Shown here piece after piece: positions 1 to 13,480 of a stretch of 64,000 nucleotides of DNA. The notes beneath the pieces were generated by a model, which worked only from the letters and a program-made list of their open reading frames with translations, was not told the DNA's origin and did not search any database. How positions within the stretch are numbered: position 1 is the stretch's first letter; each line of letters opens with the position of its first letter. A program made the translations under genes and the position numbers. The stretch comes from Limanda limanda. Taxonomy: Eukaryota; Chordata; Actinopteri; Pleuronectiformes; Pleuronectidae. The stretch lies in NCBI RefSeq assembly GCF_963576545.1, contig NC_083651.1:22308248-22372247 (forward strand). The letters are read 5' to 3'.

Positions 1-3000
1 AGTATTATTTGTAAAAATGATTAGGTAATTACTGATTGCTTTAATTAGAAAATTAGAAATGACGAATGTCCTTTACATGTTCCTAAAAACCAAGGCAACA
101 TCTACCATCTAAAATATTTTTACTTTTGAGATCCAGGAACAACAAAATTTAAACTAACGTTGATTATTCATTTCACGTCAACATAGTCAGATTCTTGATT
201 GTAGTTTCTATCTTTAGTATCTTAAGTTATTTTACAAAGTGACATCAAGTCAAGTTGTAGGTAAGGAGGCAGTATCTTCTTTTTCTCAGGCATTCTAAAG
301 TTAATCTGAACGTGATCTTAGTGTCCCTAACCCGCTCAGCTCAACAAAGTTTCAAACCAGATTATGTAAGAACCTTTTTAATCTGCCCATATAAATATCT
401 TCCATGTTGTATCCTCTCCTCTACATCCTGGTTTAATTCCTATACAGTACATCCTACCACCAAGACCACTTTAAACCTCTTCTTTTAAGTTCTTCATAAT
501 ATGAATAAAGTAGCAGATAATATACATATCTTACTGCTGATATAATAGGATGTCATCTTAACTTGTGTTTACTAATGGCCTGGATCCACAAGCTGGTAAC
601 CCTGATGTTTTAGAGGTCTCAGTTTGCCTTTTGGCCCCACCCTCTTTAAATTAGTTGCCATGCTTCCTCAGGGCTCCATTAACACTGGTATTTTTGGTTT
701 GGTTGGAAAACTTCTAATTTCCCTCCAGCTATATAATGATCTAATTTATAGCGCTGTGCCATTTAGAGGGGGACAGACAGGGAAGCAACAAGGCCCCATG
801 ATACATTGCAGTGTTTTGGTGTCTTTTGGTCATTTGACACTTTGCCTGTTTAGTCCTGGCTGTAAAAAAGGTTGTGGGCAAAATCTAAGTATCTGTCGGA
901 TTTTATCCTGTTTTCCATCTTTGTCTCATTGTCTCTGTTCTAACTTGTATTGGATCATGTTTTTCCATTATCTGTCCGTCCTCCTATTCTTTTCCCCATT
1001 ACTTTCTTGTTTTCCTCACATTCTCACTTTCCTTTTCTATTTCATCTTCCTCTATGAGACTGTTAAGCCACCAACCTTTTCTGCTTTGCATTCTATGTGC
1101 CTGACTGTCAAAGTAATACACTTCCCTCATCTACAGCCGTGGACTCTTCCCATGGGTCATCTAAGGATATAGCTTCGTGTTACATTAAGGAGTATGTTCT
1201 ATTACTTCATATATATATGTGAACAAAAATCAATATGGTCTCCCGTAATTTGTGATTGTTTTTCCAAAAGTAATTGCTACAAATCAATGAGACCAGCCAG
1301 TTCACATACTGACTCGTGTGCTGCTGCCTCCTTTGCGGTGGTTTTCAATTTACCGAACAGTGCGAAGGGTTTTCTTTTATTTACTCTTCACTTCTGTCTT
1401 CAATTTAAGAAAAGATTGTGAAAATGTTCACTTTGAATGTGACCACTCTGTTGCTGCTGGTTTTTGCTGAAACACAATCCCTTTTAGGGGATTCTTCCAT
1501 CTGTGTCTTACTCAACGTGTGAAAATAGTGTCAGTTGAGCTTGATTGCGTAAATGTCATGTGTAGCTGGTGAAGTGTTAAAGAGCAGCTGGAAGAGGAGA
1601 AGCCCGGTCGTCTTCTTCTGTGTTCTCGTGTAAATGAGGATACCGGGTGTAGAGGAATATGCAGAATGGTAGTGAATGCACAGTGATATTGTACTGCAGT
1701 GTGTTCCAAGTGATTCAATATTCATATAACACAAAACACAGATTAAATCATGTGAAGAAATCTTACAGTTGAATCAACACCTTTTTAGCACTCTATTAAT
1801 GTTATCATCATTAGCTATCATTTAGCTATAGTTGTACCTAATAAACTGACAAATTTGTGTATATTTGCACACATAAACATAGAAAGTTAGACCTTTGCCT
1901 CTGGATTTCCAGCTCTCATGCTCGAAACTGTTGTCTGTGCTTTTACATTCTCCTCTTGTTCATCTGCATCCTCCTCATCCTCCTTGTATTCTTTGCTCAC
2001 CGGTCCTTCGTCCACTCTGATGGGGATGGCGAGGTGGATGAGTAATGAAAGGTCAGCTGACTATTAATAGCAGCGCTGCGAATAGTCCAGGAAATGCCAG
2101 TGGTTTACATTCACAGTCCATCCACTACTAAATGATACAGTGCGTGCACAATGTATAACAACAGAACCGTTCTCAGTTCAACTAGAGTTGTAAAGCAAAG
2201 ATAATAGTTTTTTTTTCAGATTTGTTTCTGGACGATGTTAACTTACCCTTACACCAATTATACATGAAGCATCATAGGAGAGCAAAACGATTGCAGAATA
2301 CACATCCTACTCTCTGAACATGAGAGCTGATCCAAATCTCATCCAGTGCAAAAATCCAGCTGTTTGTTTTTAGACTCTGACTCAATAGTCTTGTGTAGTA
2401 CTTTAGGCTTATGGAAATATGCATATACAGATATACATTTCAGCAGCTTTGGTAAAACACAATACGAGAAAGTTGTCATAGTTTTTTGCTCTCGAGAAAA
2501 TGGGTCTTGTCTTGGTGGGGAGCTGGAAGCCTGACCTTTGATTTTATCTGATGTGTTAAGACTGCTAGCTAACCTTTACCGCAAAAAGGTCGCCGAGAGC
2601 TTCTGTGATTATTTTACCGTGAGATCATTGACACTGAAAAGTCACAAGTCAAAGGGAGGGTGGCAGAAAGTAAACTGCTTGAGAGAAACTGATCTGAAGT
2701 TTCCTTTTCCTTCAATGTGTTTCTTAAAGGCAGATTTTGGCACCACACCAAAACACAGCCCACTTTGACGTTTAGATATGAGGACTTGTTGTGTAAATAA
2801 AATAGTATTCTGTATTTGAGTAAAGGAGCCGCGTCGCTGAGATGTGTTGCTCATCAGCCCTCTGGCTCATGAGGCTGTAACAGTTACAACCAAACAGATC
2901 AGGTCTTACTGATGTTTTGTGGAGAAATATCATACTAGCGACTCTGACATCAGAAGCATCCCGTTCACTGTACTGCGCTGTACCCTCCAGCTGAGAGGAC

Positions 3001-4174
3001 CGTGAAATGGAAGCGAAAGGAAATGTAAAAAGAGGCCTGTATGCGTCAGCACGCCTGCCTACGTTTATATATGTGCACATGTCCATGCATACATCTGAGC
3101 CATCAATATCCCACCATACAAGGTGGATACATCGAGTGGGAGGAGAGCGCAAGGTGCAGAAAGAGAGAAAGAATGAAATGAATGTACCTAAAAAAAGTGA
3201 GAGTCTATTTTCACGCGGTCAAAGTGCAGCGTGAGGTGTAACAGAAAGCACGGCTCTGTGCTGAAAAGGTATTTTCACAGGAGCTGTACTGTAAGTCATT
3301 CCCCTTTCAGCTGAATAACGACAGTTCTGTGATCTATCTGCCCTCTGTGATTGGAGTGTAACACTTTGTCGACAGCAGTCATGCACGCCAGATGCACTGG
3401 CTAAACCTGTGCGACCACCATTAGACTGTTGGAAAATAACCACACATTCATCGCCTCTTGTTTCCAACCAAGTCTACACAGTTTCGCATCCAGTGTTAAC
3501 CAAGTGAAAGATTGGAGATGGCTGGATTGGAAACAATTTCATATTTCCAGGAAGGATTGTGTAAATTCTCCATGAAACCGTCCTTTACGACCAATCCTCT
3601 CTCTGTGTTTTCATCCAAAAAGCAATGGATTACTCCAGACAACAATATTTAAAGAGGACAGTGTTCCCCTGTTGCGCTGCTGCTGTCACAATGTATGATA
3701 ATAGATTATTTTCCAATTACGAGGACTGGATATACTTAAAAGGAAACTACTTTGCATTGCGTGTTGTTCAACTAAGTATATAATGTGAACCAATATGCTC
3801 AAAGGCAATGACAAATGGTGATTGTTATGTGGGGATGAAATAAACGCAACTGTCAACTGTCTTCTTCCCTTTTCACTATAACATTTACAGTACGTTTTCG
3901 TGGGAAGAATGCAAATAAAGCCACGATCTGGCTGCATGGCGTTCATGCCGTTATCATTGCAAACCGCAAAAAATAAAATTCTGTAAATGCAATTAGCTGT
4001 GCTGCCAATGCAATCGTGCATGTACTCTTTAATTAGATCAGATTACATGTCCCTTTGAATTAAATGACTAGGCTTGTTGGGACTTATGTTTACGCCACGT
4101 GACAGCGAGGAGGTGCGCGTGTGGATGCACAGTCTCATCTCGGCAGCGGCAGTGGAAGTGAGAGAGCGAATTAT
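1..4174. other. Gene-free stretch, nothing recognised
   Basis: Only short chance reading frames are present. None has convincing splice sites on both sides together with a recognisable protein segment. It could be the upstream part of a very long tomosyn intron or intergenic DNA; the sequence does not decide between them. Confidence 0.5.
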
Positions 4175-4193
4175 GGGGGGGGGGGGGGGGGGG
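4175..4193 (+). repeat. Homopolymer run of 19 G
   Basis: Nineteen uninterrupted G residues follow 'ttat' and precede 'cagagag'. Such runs can form G-quadruplexes and are also error-prone in sequencing, so the exact length is uncertain. Confidence 0.9.
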
Positions 4194-5264
4194 CAGAGAG
4201 AGGAGACAAAGAGCAGCCCTGTATCCTTATCTCCAAACCCACGTGGGAAACCGTGTGCATTGCAACACAGAGGGAAATTGGACCGTTAGATCTGTGTCTG
4301 GAATTGAAAAGTCAAGAAGTATTAAGAACGATAATGAGGTATAGCTTTTCACGGACTCCTCTCCCTTTTAAGTCGTGTGAATTTAAGGAGATTGCCATGC
4401 TACTCCTGTAAGTGATGCAAATGTTGAATCATCCATGTGTGTGTTGCACATCCTGCAAACACTTATTTATAACTCACACAAAATGTATAACGTTTACATT
4501 TTTAGGCCAAACTATTAAGGCTTCGGAATTAAATTGTTCATGTTTTCATATGTGCTCTACTCGCCTATTCTTTCGAGGAACATTTTTCCAACAATAAACT
4601 GATGTCCTGCTGTACTGTTACACAGTAGTTTGCCATTTCACATACACATAGACAATTGCAACTTGACAGGGCTCAACAATACACACATAATTCACATTGA
4701 CATCACACAGAACATACTTAAAAACAAAGCTCAACAATGCAACCGATACTATTTAAAACACATAGCACACATGAGAAGGGACTTGTTAAAAACAGCTTGA
4801 ACTTCAGTGTCTATTTATAATTGTTGAGGGTTGGTATTGCAGAGGTAAGGGAGGATTTCTAGTCGCTGTTTTTTTCACGCCAGAGGGACTTTGAACTGGA
4901 AGGGAGGCTGGAGAGGGTGAAATGGTTCCTCATTGATCAGGGTGGCTTTCTGGATCACTAACCTTATATACAGTTCAGGTAGGGGAGTCTAGGGTGAACC
5001 AATTGTATAAATTAACCCACAAACTAACATTATATTAATTAATAAATATTAGTCAGTCCATCCTGACTCTGCTCGCTCACTTTTCTCTCTCTTGCGTTGA
5101 CAGGCAGACACACACACCCTGAAACGCGGTTTAAACATTGATTTCCAACATTGATTTCACCACATAATGTTCAATACTTCTTTGAAAAGAGTAAAATCTT
5201 TCTTCGTAGCTGAAGAGCATTAATTATTCTATTCAGCCCCTTTTCACTCTGCTCTCTCACTCTG

Positions 5265-5266
5265 CT

Positions 5267-5356
<90 letters not shown>
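5265..5356 (+). repeat. (CT)n microsatellite
   Basis: About 90 bases of nearly pure CT dinucleotide repeat, bordered by 'ctccctccct' on the left and 'ccctatcaca' on the right. Flanks on both sides are pyrimidine- and CA-rich. No gene is nearby. Confidence 0.95.
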
Positions 5357-5358
<2 letters not shown>

Positions 5359-7220
5359 ATCACACACTCTCACAGAGACATGCAGAATCACACAAACACA
5401 AATAGTGTCATTGGACACGAAACTAAGCCTGGGTTACAATAACATAATTTGGTGTTCACCAACACAAATGTCATGTTTATTTGCACACAGAGCGGTGAAG
5501 TGAGACCCGATCACAAGTGGTCTTGTTAGTCATGGTAAATTGGACCCAAACCATACCAGCTAAATACTAAAACACACATATTCAAAAGAGGACTCCTTCT
5601 CTTGTATCTCTTGTGACCAGTCCCTGTGTTTTTTGCATTTCTGAACTCTAAAGTTTGGATTCATCTTTGTTCTGATTGGTCCATCACTGCAGCCCTAGGA
5701 TCCCTCCCTGTGTAACTGATGATGGACTATTTAATATTTGGCATTTTCCGTCAGCTGAGGAAGAGTTGCTTCTTAAATGTGAGCATCACAATCTTCCAAT
5801 GTGACCTGTCATCCATTATGTATGACCCTATTTATCGAGGCCTTTCCCATAGAGCTGTACACAGATTTTATTTCTTTCCGAAACGAAAGCCTCATTGTAC
5901 CTTTTGAAAAACCAGCTGATTGAGCGTCGTTGTGACTGAAGCCCCTGCCAACATTGAACCCTCTTTCAAAGTCACTCAGATCTCATCCTTCTTGACGAAA
6001 TCCGCCTGCTCTGCGTTTTTCCTCTGTCAACACCACAGAACCTGATTGGATGGTAATTGCTTAATTGCAGTATGGAGTGCACCTGTGTCGAAGTTTCTGC
6101 ATTAGTTACCTTCATTCACTCATTTATTCAAGTTTTTCCTCTTTTTTTTTCTTTCTGCCGTCACCATAGAGATGCTGAGTTCCAACAACCCCTGAGCTTT
6201 TAAATTGTGTTTTTATTAAAGCAGGAAATTCTCCATATACTAAAAAGACCATAAATTATTCATGCGTCATGCAGGTTTTATGCTTATTCTGTAGCAGTCT
6301 ATGCTTATCACAGTATGTATGCATGTACTTACTCTGCTACCGAGCACAAGGAGTTCTAGCTTCTATTGTTTACTCTACATAATGCATGGTTATATTTTCT
6401 AATGACCTGTTCATCTACACATTACTTTTTCTGACTTGTCCTGAATGCATCATTAAACCACTGAGTGCTGCAGGATTGATTGCAGGATGCAGTGGACCTT
6501 CAGTCTTATTTAAAAAGCAGGATGCAATCATCAGCACCCATTTAATGTGTTAGGCCTTGTTGGTCTGTCGTAACTTATTAGATCCAACCTCTGAAATAGC
6601 ACACAGGCCTTGTTTGTCACACTTACAGGTACATCCATATGCCTACAGTAGGAAGTTTGGCTTGCATTCTTACCACTTGCATAAGTGGTAAGTCTCACAG
6701 TCAATATTTCTGTAATTTCACCATAAACTTAATACATAAGGTTTTACTTTCAGAAGATGGTTGTTTTAAACTATAAGGTATTTATTTATCACTTGTATAT
6801 ACAGTTCTGCTGATACTAGATCTGTATTGCTGCACAAAGCAGTAGGTGGTCTTGCGTAACAACAGAAATGACCATTTATAATTAATTTTCATTTGGGTTT
6901 TCTTTTTAATACAGTCGTAATAATTAGACAACTCAATAATGATGAGCAGAACGAGTTTCTTGCTCCGAGCTCTTGTAATGGATAGCTGAATGGCAGAGTG
7001 AGGGTTCCAGCAGGCAAAGGTGGAGGGCAAAGGTAAACAAGGGCTGAGCTGAGTGGGCAATGAAGGCTGGGTCGAGTCGAGCAGACAAACACATACGCAG
7101 GGGATGATCCTAAGGCACACAGAGAAACAAAGTTAGATCAAGGTAAATACACGAGGTGTAAAACGTGGAATACATTTCTGCAAGCAGCCGGTATTGCTTG
7201 CTACCATACAATGATCTGGG
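5357..7220. other. Gene-free stretch
   Basis: AT-rich DNA with only short chance reading frames. I see no exon, RNA gene or repeat that I can name here. Confidence 0.45.
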
Positions 7221-7224
7221 GAAG

Positions 7225-7525
7225 AGTAGATGGAGAGCCTGTTAGATCAAGCTGATCGTGGATCTTAATGGTGGATTGTGGATTGTGATGGTGGATCCTG
7301 ATCGTGGATGGTGGTGATGGATTGTGATCATTGGCGACTGAACTTGGACTATGATACAACAAGATTTCTTACAATATGCCTTCTCACATATTCTACTATT
7401 ACTGACAATAACTCTTATATTTCAATCCTCATTGCTTCCTTACTCTTGTTGAGGGTTAAGGACAGAGGAGGTCACACCTTGTTGAGCCTTATGAGACAAA
7501 TACAATTGGATTGATTGATTGATAC
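7225..7525 (+). repeat. Dispersed repeat remnant with gatt-type tail
   Basis: The left part has short imperfect repeats of 'gatcgtggat' and 'ggtggattgtg'. The right part contains 'ggacagaggaggtcacacc', then 'gccttatgagacaaat', and ends in a short gattgattgatt tail at about 7508-7525. I recognise this 3' module from memory as common in teleosts, where it ends in a small tandem tail as retroposed elements do. The copy is diverged and its family is not resolved. Confidence 0.4.
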
Positions 7526-10463
7526 ACTGATGAGCTTATGAGAAGATTCATAGCCACTGTGCTTGTAGATTGACAGTCGGGAAGCCAGAAGAGGTTTGAG
7601 TTTCACGCCCACAACCCATTGAAACATAAACATACATAGACAGAGAGAGAAAAGAAAAAACAGGAGTGCTATGAAAGAACTGGACTTACAGCACACATGA
7701 ATACACCACATAGTTGTTAACAAGCACATGTCAAAACCATACGGCTCTTTCAACAGGGGTGTGAAAAGTAAGGCACAGCAAAAGAACAGGTCAGTGACCT
7801 CCTTGTAAAGTGTGAAGTACATAGTGTATGTGGAGGTTGATAGAGATTTGTTTAACAAAACGTTGAAGGGTGTCTGTTCATCAAGATATCCTTTTCGCCT
7901 CTGCATTTATCACCCGATCAGCCACAGGGGACATCACTGAGCTCTATTGTCCTAGATAATCAAACTGCCACCGGGTTCTTCCACTTTACAAGAATTATGC
8001 ACTAAGAGAACCTTCTATCAAGCTTCACAATCATGCAGAAGACGTGTTCAGTGCTGTGTGAGAGGGCTGTAAGGCCATGAAGTACTTCACAAATGGAGAG
8101 TTTGACTTTGTGATGTTGCTATGGCTACTCTGGCTACACTGTCTCATGTGGACAGTCCAGATATGCTTGGCCATCTGTTTCATATGTCACATAAAAGAGG
8201 AAATCAAATGCACGAGTAACTTGCTTGATTTCACAGCTAATAATATAATGCCTAACATGCGCAAACCTCACTAAACATAACCTCACAAATCATTGGTTTT
8301 AGTGGTGAATGTGACTTAGACCCAGCTGCTAGAGAAAAGACAAAAGATGGATATGAATCAACAGCAGAGGATCCTTTGTTTTTATTTCTTAACGACACAT
8401 TCACTCAGAACATATTACCCTGTTGCTTGTCAATGCCTTAATGAAGATAATGCAAAACATGTGTCCCTGGTGAGCACAGAAAAAGGTGTCATGACCGTCA
8501 TCAGTGTCACAAGTTGAAACAGTGCAGCAAAGCCCATCACATCTCATCAATTCATCCCGTCTGTCACCGTGAACAGTAGACCCTGGCCAAAGGGCTTTGC
8601 CGAAGCCAGCTGCCTCCCTTTTTTAATTTGATTCCTCGACTCGTCGCCCGGGACGAGTGCACTCAGCCATCGAGCTGTCCAGCAGTTTGTTGTCTAGACA
8701 TCTGCTTGTGAAGACAAAGGGACTATTGTTGTTGCATTTTTCATGTTTTGCTTCTCCTTCTTTGTTTTTGTGGGACATGGCCAAAATTGACTGCAGGTGC
8801 TAGAGAAGGATGCAGCTCTCTCTTACTCACCTTTTGTGAGACTCGTGAGAGAAACAGAGAGATGAGAAATCCTGCAGTAGTGAGGGGGAGTGAAGGCCAT
8901 CATTGGAGGAGGCAGCGGAGGCTAAAGCTGAAAAATTATGCACATATTAAATAAATTAATTTGAAAAGTGAATGAAGACTGTCAAGGACATAGTCTGTAG
9001 TTTCAAGTCATAACTTTCTGATAGAAAAGTAAATACATTGTTTTCCTCTACTTTCCACAGGATATGGTGGGTGGCTTTGAAACTTCCGAGATAAAATCAG
9101 AAAGCAACATCTGTGCAACCTGTTTCATACAGTTTGGTTTTGACACACAGTAAAATATTGCATTTTCATTCTAACATTATTTGAAAGCTCCAGTGAAATG
9201 GTAGCTTGAGAATCTTTACCTTCTGTAATGTGACTATGTGCTAGTCAAGTAGATTCTGCAGGTGGAGCATTGTTTTTAGGGGTTTTAATCAAATTGCCTA
9301 ATGATTTAATCTTTCTAATGTGGCTGTGTCTCGGGGAACATACAGCCTCTGGAGAACCTCATTTGGTGTAGGACTCCTCCCACAAATCTCTTTTGGCCTA
9401 CACCTCCACACCTGCGTTGTTGGATCAGTAGGCGGAGGTGGTGTGGGAGAAGTAAATACATTTGACCATGCTCCTTGGGAAAGGTAAAGTTTTTGCTAAC
9501 TGACAACCCAACAAACATCAATGATAAACAAAACAAAGTCAACTGTTGTTTTTATTAGAGCCCAACAAATGTTGATTTGCCGATACTGACCTTAGAGACT
9601 CAAAACTATCCATTACTGATAAATCAGCCAATTTGCACAGACATAAATTGAGAATGTTTCCTAAGATGTGAACATTTTATTTAATTAAGCTTAACACAAC
9701 CATAAACGTTTTTATAAATAATGGTTCATATAAGGAAAACACATATATAATCACATGTATAGACCTTGGTTAGCTTAATTGTCTTTTCTACTACCACTGT
9801 ATGTGTATGTGCTGCCTTTTGAAGATGGTGATTTTTATAACGCATGCATATAACAGTCCCTCTTTCCTTGCCGGTCATGCCTCAGAGCAGAGTGTAGATA
9901 GGCAAGAACAAATGCCAATTGCTGCTGTTTCCGCTAGCTTTCTTGTCTCATGCTTGGGCCGATAGGGAGCTCTTTTATCTGCTCTTTTGGCCCCTGAAAG
10001 ATGAGGCGGAATGATAAAAAGGCCAGACCTGGGAGAAACAAATTCCCAGAGACAGATAAGAGGATACTGCAGGATCAGGCTGTGAGAGACGGAGATGCAG
10101 AAAAGAAACAGAGGGGGATTTAACGGGGAAGCAAGATAGCAAAACGAAGGTGTGGTTGGTGCAACCGGAGTGGGCCGAGCAGCAGAGGACCTCTATTCAG
10201 AGTGAATTCCCTTTAAAGGGAAATTGTGTGCTACTGTGTTGTTAAGGGATTAGATTGGACGTGATAATTCCACGAGCATGAACACAATGCAAAACATTGA
10301 TCCACTTTATCTTATCTTTCCATTCCTCTCACTCCATGCCATTTAAATACGATATTTAGTCTCTTGTTCTAGACATTTGTAGTTTCTGGGGTGCATGAAT
10401 CATAGTCACAGCAGCAATCTAGTCTCTGATTTGTGTATGTGTAGCCAATGCATCCAAACATGA

Positions 10464-10492
10464 CGTGTGTGTGTGTGCGTGTGCGTGTGCGT

Positions 10493-10523
<31 letters not shown>

Positions 10524-10541
10524 CGTGTGTGTGTGTGTGTG
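10464..10541 (+). repeat. (GT)n microsatellite with interspersed GC
   Basis: About 78 bases of GT repeat interrupted by regular 'gtgc' variants. Alternating purine-pyrimidine DNA of this kind can adopt Z-DNA. No neighbouring gene is visible. Confidence 0.95.
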
Positions 10542-11159
10542 AGTGCCTACGAGTCAGTGAAAAGGCAGGAAAGGTTGGAAGAGGTTGTGTAAGCTCTTTA
10601 GAAAAGGATGCTCACCTCCAAGAATAAGCCAGCAATTGTTGTGGGTGTATATGTGTGCATTTGTGAACCCGAGGGTGAACACCTGCACAGAAAGGAGGAG
10701 AGAAAGAGGTCGGATCGAGCGATAGGTTCTTGGCAGCATCGCAGAGTTGGGCTGATTTATCTTCCCACATTGTGACTCACCATTTGTCACCCATACAGTT
10801 TACATTTCAAAGCAGCTCCTAAAAGATACAGATAAAGAGATAGAGAGAATGGGGGAGAGAGGAATAGGGGAGGACAAAGCCAGAAGAGGGAATCAGACAG
10901 TTTGGATTTCACAGGATAACGCAGAAAGTAGGGCATCATCAACACACCCATTACATCTCCATCTCTCCCTGTTTCCAGATGCACCAGAAACATCCTGTCA
11001 CCAAACCACCAAATGTGCAAAGTCACGCTCCCTGTGCCATGGTGCTCGAAAAATAGGTCCATATGTTTTTATTGCAAACGTTTCCACAACAGTACGGCCT
11101 CAATCACAGTCAGTGCAGAAAGTGTGTGTCAAACTAAAGCTTATTAAAGAGGCGACATC

Positions 11160-11220
11160 ATGTGGTTAAGAGAAACGTTTCATCTCTCACTCAAGAGGCT
11201 TCTTCAGTTAAGTTCCCCAG
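11160..11220 (+). repeat. Fragment of a dispersed repeat
   Basis: A segment reading 'gagaaacgtttcatctctca' followed by 'caagaggcttcttcag' resembles a short module that I remember seeing repeatedly in fish genomes. Only the fragment is present and I cannot assign a class. Confidence 0.25.
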
Positions 11221-12891
11221 GTCTTATCAGTAAAGAACAGATTCATATCTCATGGCCAGTAAGTAAGAGTAATTCATAAATATATAAAAGATAAATGTGA
11301 CTTTGATTGAAAGCAGCCTTCTTAAGTGTAATATGTCAAAATATTATTACCAATAGAGGTGAAGTGGAATGTTCGTGCGGGTGCAGATCTCTAAATTGGA
11401 GAAAATAATTCCTTGGAGTGGGTGTTGAGCGGATGAGTCATCCATACGTGTGGATCCGGATGTCGTCAGAGCCGATCCTCGCATCTCTATTATGTATAGA
11501 CAGGCCTATCTATAGATATACATAAACCATTGAGTACACTTTCATGATGTCTAGTTGGAGGGAGTCTTATGACACTCTGTGTTTCTGGATCCATTGTCTA
11601 AATCTATTAATATGAAACCTTTCCATATATAGGTTGTGCAAATCCTTGCGATGCTGTCAATGTCATTTGACACTCCTTTTTTTTTACGTGATCTGATGAA
11701 GAACATGTTCACACGTCATCCACATCAGACCGTAGACACCAGAGCAGAGTGTAGGGATACCACAGATAGCATATTATAACCTTGTTACACATGGTTGGTT
11801 GGCAACGTGTGTGTGGGAGGACTGCTGTGCTTGGGTGAATGCCTTAAGCAATCACCATCATGGGCCAAGTAATAATGTGTCACTATTGGAAATGTGTGCA
11901 GTAAATAGCTGGCAAAGATTACCCTTGTTGTATGGTTTGTACACATGTGTGCTTAGAAGCCAGATAGGGTTATAATGTAGTTTACATATATTTAAACATG
12001 TACGGTCCGACGTAAACATCTGTGTATCACTGCGTTTCAATACGAGCAGCCATGTATAAGCTCCTGTGGTGAACAGTAAAATGATGATTTCCTATGATGA
12101 GCTGCCATGTATTGTACCAGTATTGTGCCAGTCAAACACATGTACACACTGACATAAGTATGCACTTGTCTCCCATGATGACTTGTCCCATGATGTGTTT
12201 TCCTCCCCTCAATGTCTCACATCTGACTCTTAAAAGCACTCGATGATCCCCACAGAACACTTAATGTCACCCATGCTGTATGGGGCACTCTTTATTTTGT
12301 CTCTCGGTGTATTCAAACCCAGTCCCCCACCCTCGCCCCACCCACTGCTGCTGTATTGCCTCTGACAGCTGCACCATTTGCCTCACACTGACAGAATAGT
12401 GGAGCTTATTTGGATGTGCAGCATCTAAAGGAGCAGTTACAACTCAAGACTCATAAAACTGCTTGTGCCGCATAAGAAAAACAACTGTGGCAGAACTAAA
12501 CTGGAATTTACAAACACTTAATAGTCAAAACAGGAAAAATAGTAATGTAACTTCACCCACCGCACACGCTGGCTGAAGCCAAGTTATCTAGGTTGTCTAG
12601 CTATGAGTGATTCCAGTAGCAGCTCACACACACACTTTGGCATCAGAAGGTCATGGAATATAGTCGTATGAATTGCTGGGCCTTTTGCCTTCGCCACAGT
12701 TGTCCCGAGCCATTTGAACCACCTACACAGGCAGCTGGTGCTGAGACAACCAGGGCTGAAGCAAAACATGTCTGAGGAGAGCGGAGGCACCGAGCCGCTC
12801 AAACCACTGGCACAGAGGGTTGTCTCAGCCAGATGTTCAAACTGGTCAGAACTACCAGAAGCCATGCACCTCATATGACCTTTCTGTCACA

Positions 12892-12918
12892 AAAGTGTGT
12901 GTGTGTGTGTGTCTGTGT
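12892..12918 (+). repeat. Short (GT)n repeat
   Basis: About 27 bases of GT repeat with one 'tctg' interruption. Confidence 0.8.
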
Positions 12919-13339
12919 GAGAGACAGCTGAAGGTGAAGAAGCATTGTCTGAGGACATGGGGGGGCAGGAGAGGATGGGGGACGTCTCTAAATAGTGACA
13001 GGTGGTTTTATGAGTTCCGTTCAAGCATATTTGAAAATGAGCTCATCTTTCCTGATTCACAAGCGGTTGCTGGTGTCTCATAAATGTAGATTTTTTTATA
13101 GATCTAGTCATACATGTGATATTAAACCCAGGATTAATATGTCAGTCATATATTGTAGTTTACAGCTCAAAAGACACATTTAAGTGAGACTTATCTCTTT
13201 AAAACTGCTCTTATGCTTCTAGCCTTTAGTCATAGTCTGACTAAACAACACAGCAAACAACAACAGACAGGTGTGCACACAGCTCAGGGAAACAGAGACA
13301 GCGTCATCCACATGGACGTTATCTGACTGGATGAGCTCA

Positions 13340-13480
13340 ACCATCAACCGCGCTCTTCCACCTGGCGACGCGCGTCACAAACCGTCTGATCTGTGCTGAG
13401 CGCCGCAGCGAGCTCCCTCAGCGCCGCTCAGCCCCGGAGCCGCGCTGCAGTTGGACAAGTGCAAAGACGATGCATATTCT
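13340..13480. promoter_or_regulatory. CpG-rich patch, possible alternative first exon or promoter
   Basis: This about 140-bp stretch is far richer in G+C and CpG than its surroundings, with 'ggcgacgcgcgtcac', 'gagcgccgcagcgag' and 'cagcgccgctcagcc'. Fish and other vertebrate promoters and first exons often look like this. No start codon in good context opens a recognisable protein, so at most it would be a 5' untranslated exon. It lies about 16.5 kb upstream of the first tomosyn exon in the window. A decayed GC-rich repeat is the alternative. Confidence 0.25.

Noticed and set aside
624..1172. 182-codon plus-strand open frame near the left edge
   Set aside because: Its composition (Phe, Leu, Ser, Cys from T/C-rich DNA) is that of translated pyrimidine-rich non-coding DNA. 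It has no ATG at its start and no recognisable domain.
7472..7906. 144-codon minus-strand open frame
   Set aside because: It overlaps the tail of a dispersed repeat and has no domain or splice support. The hydrophobic run comes from A-rich and GA-rich DNA on the plus strand.
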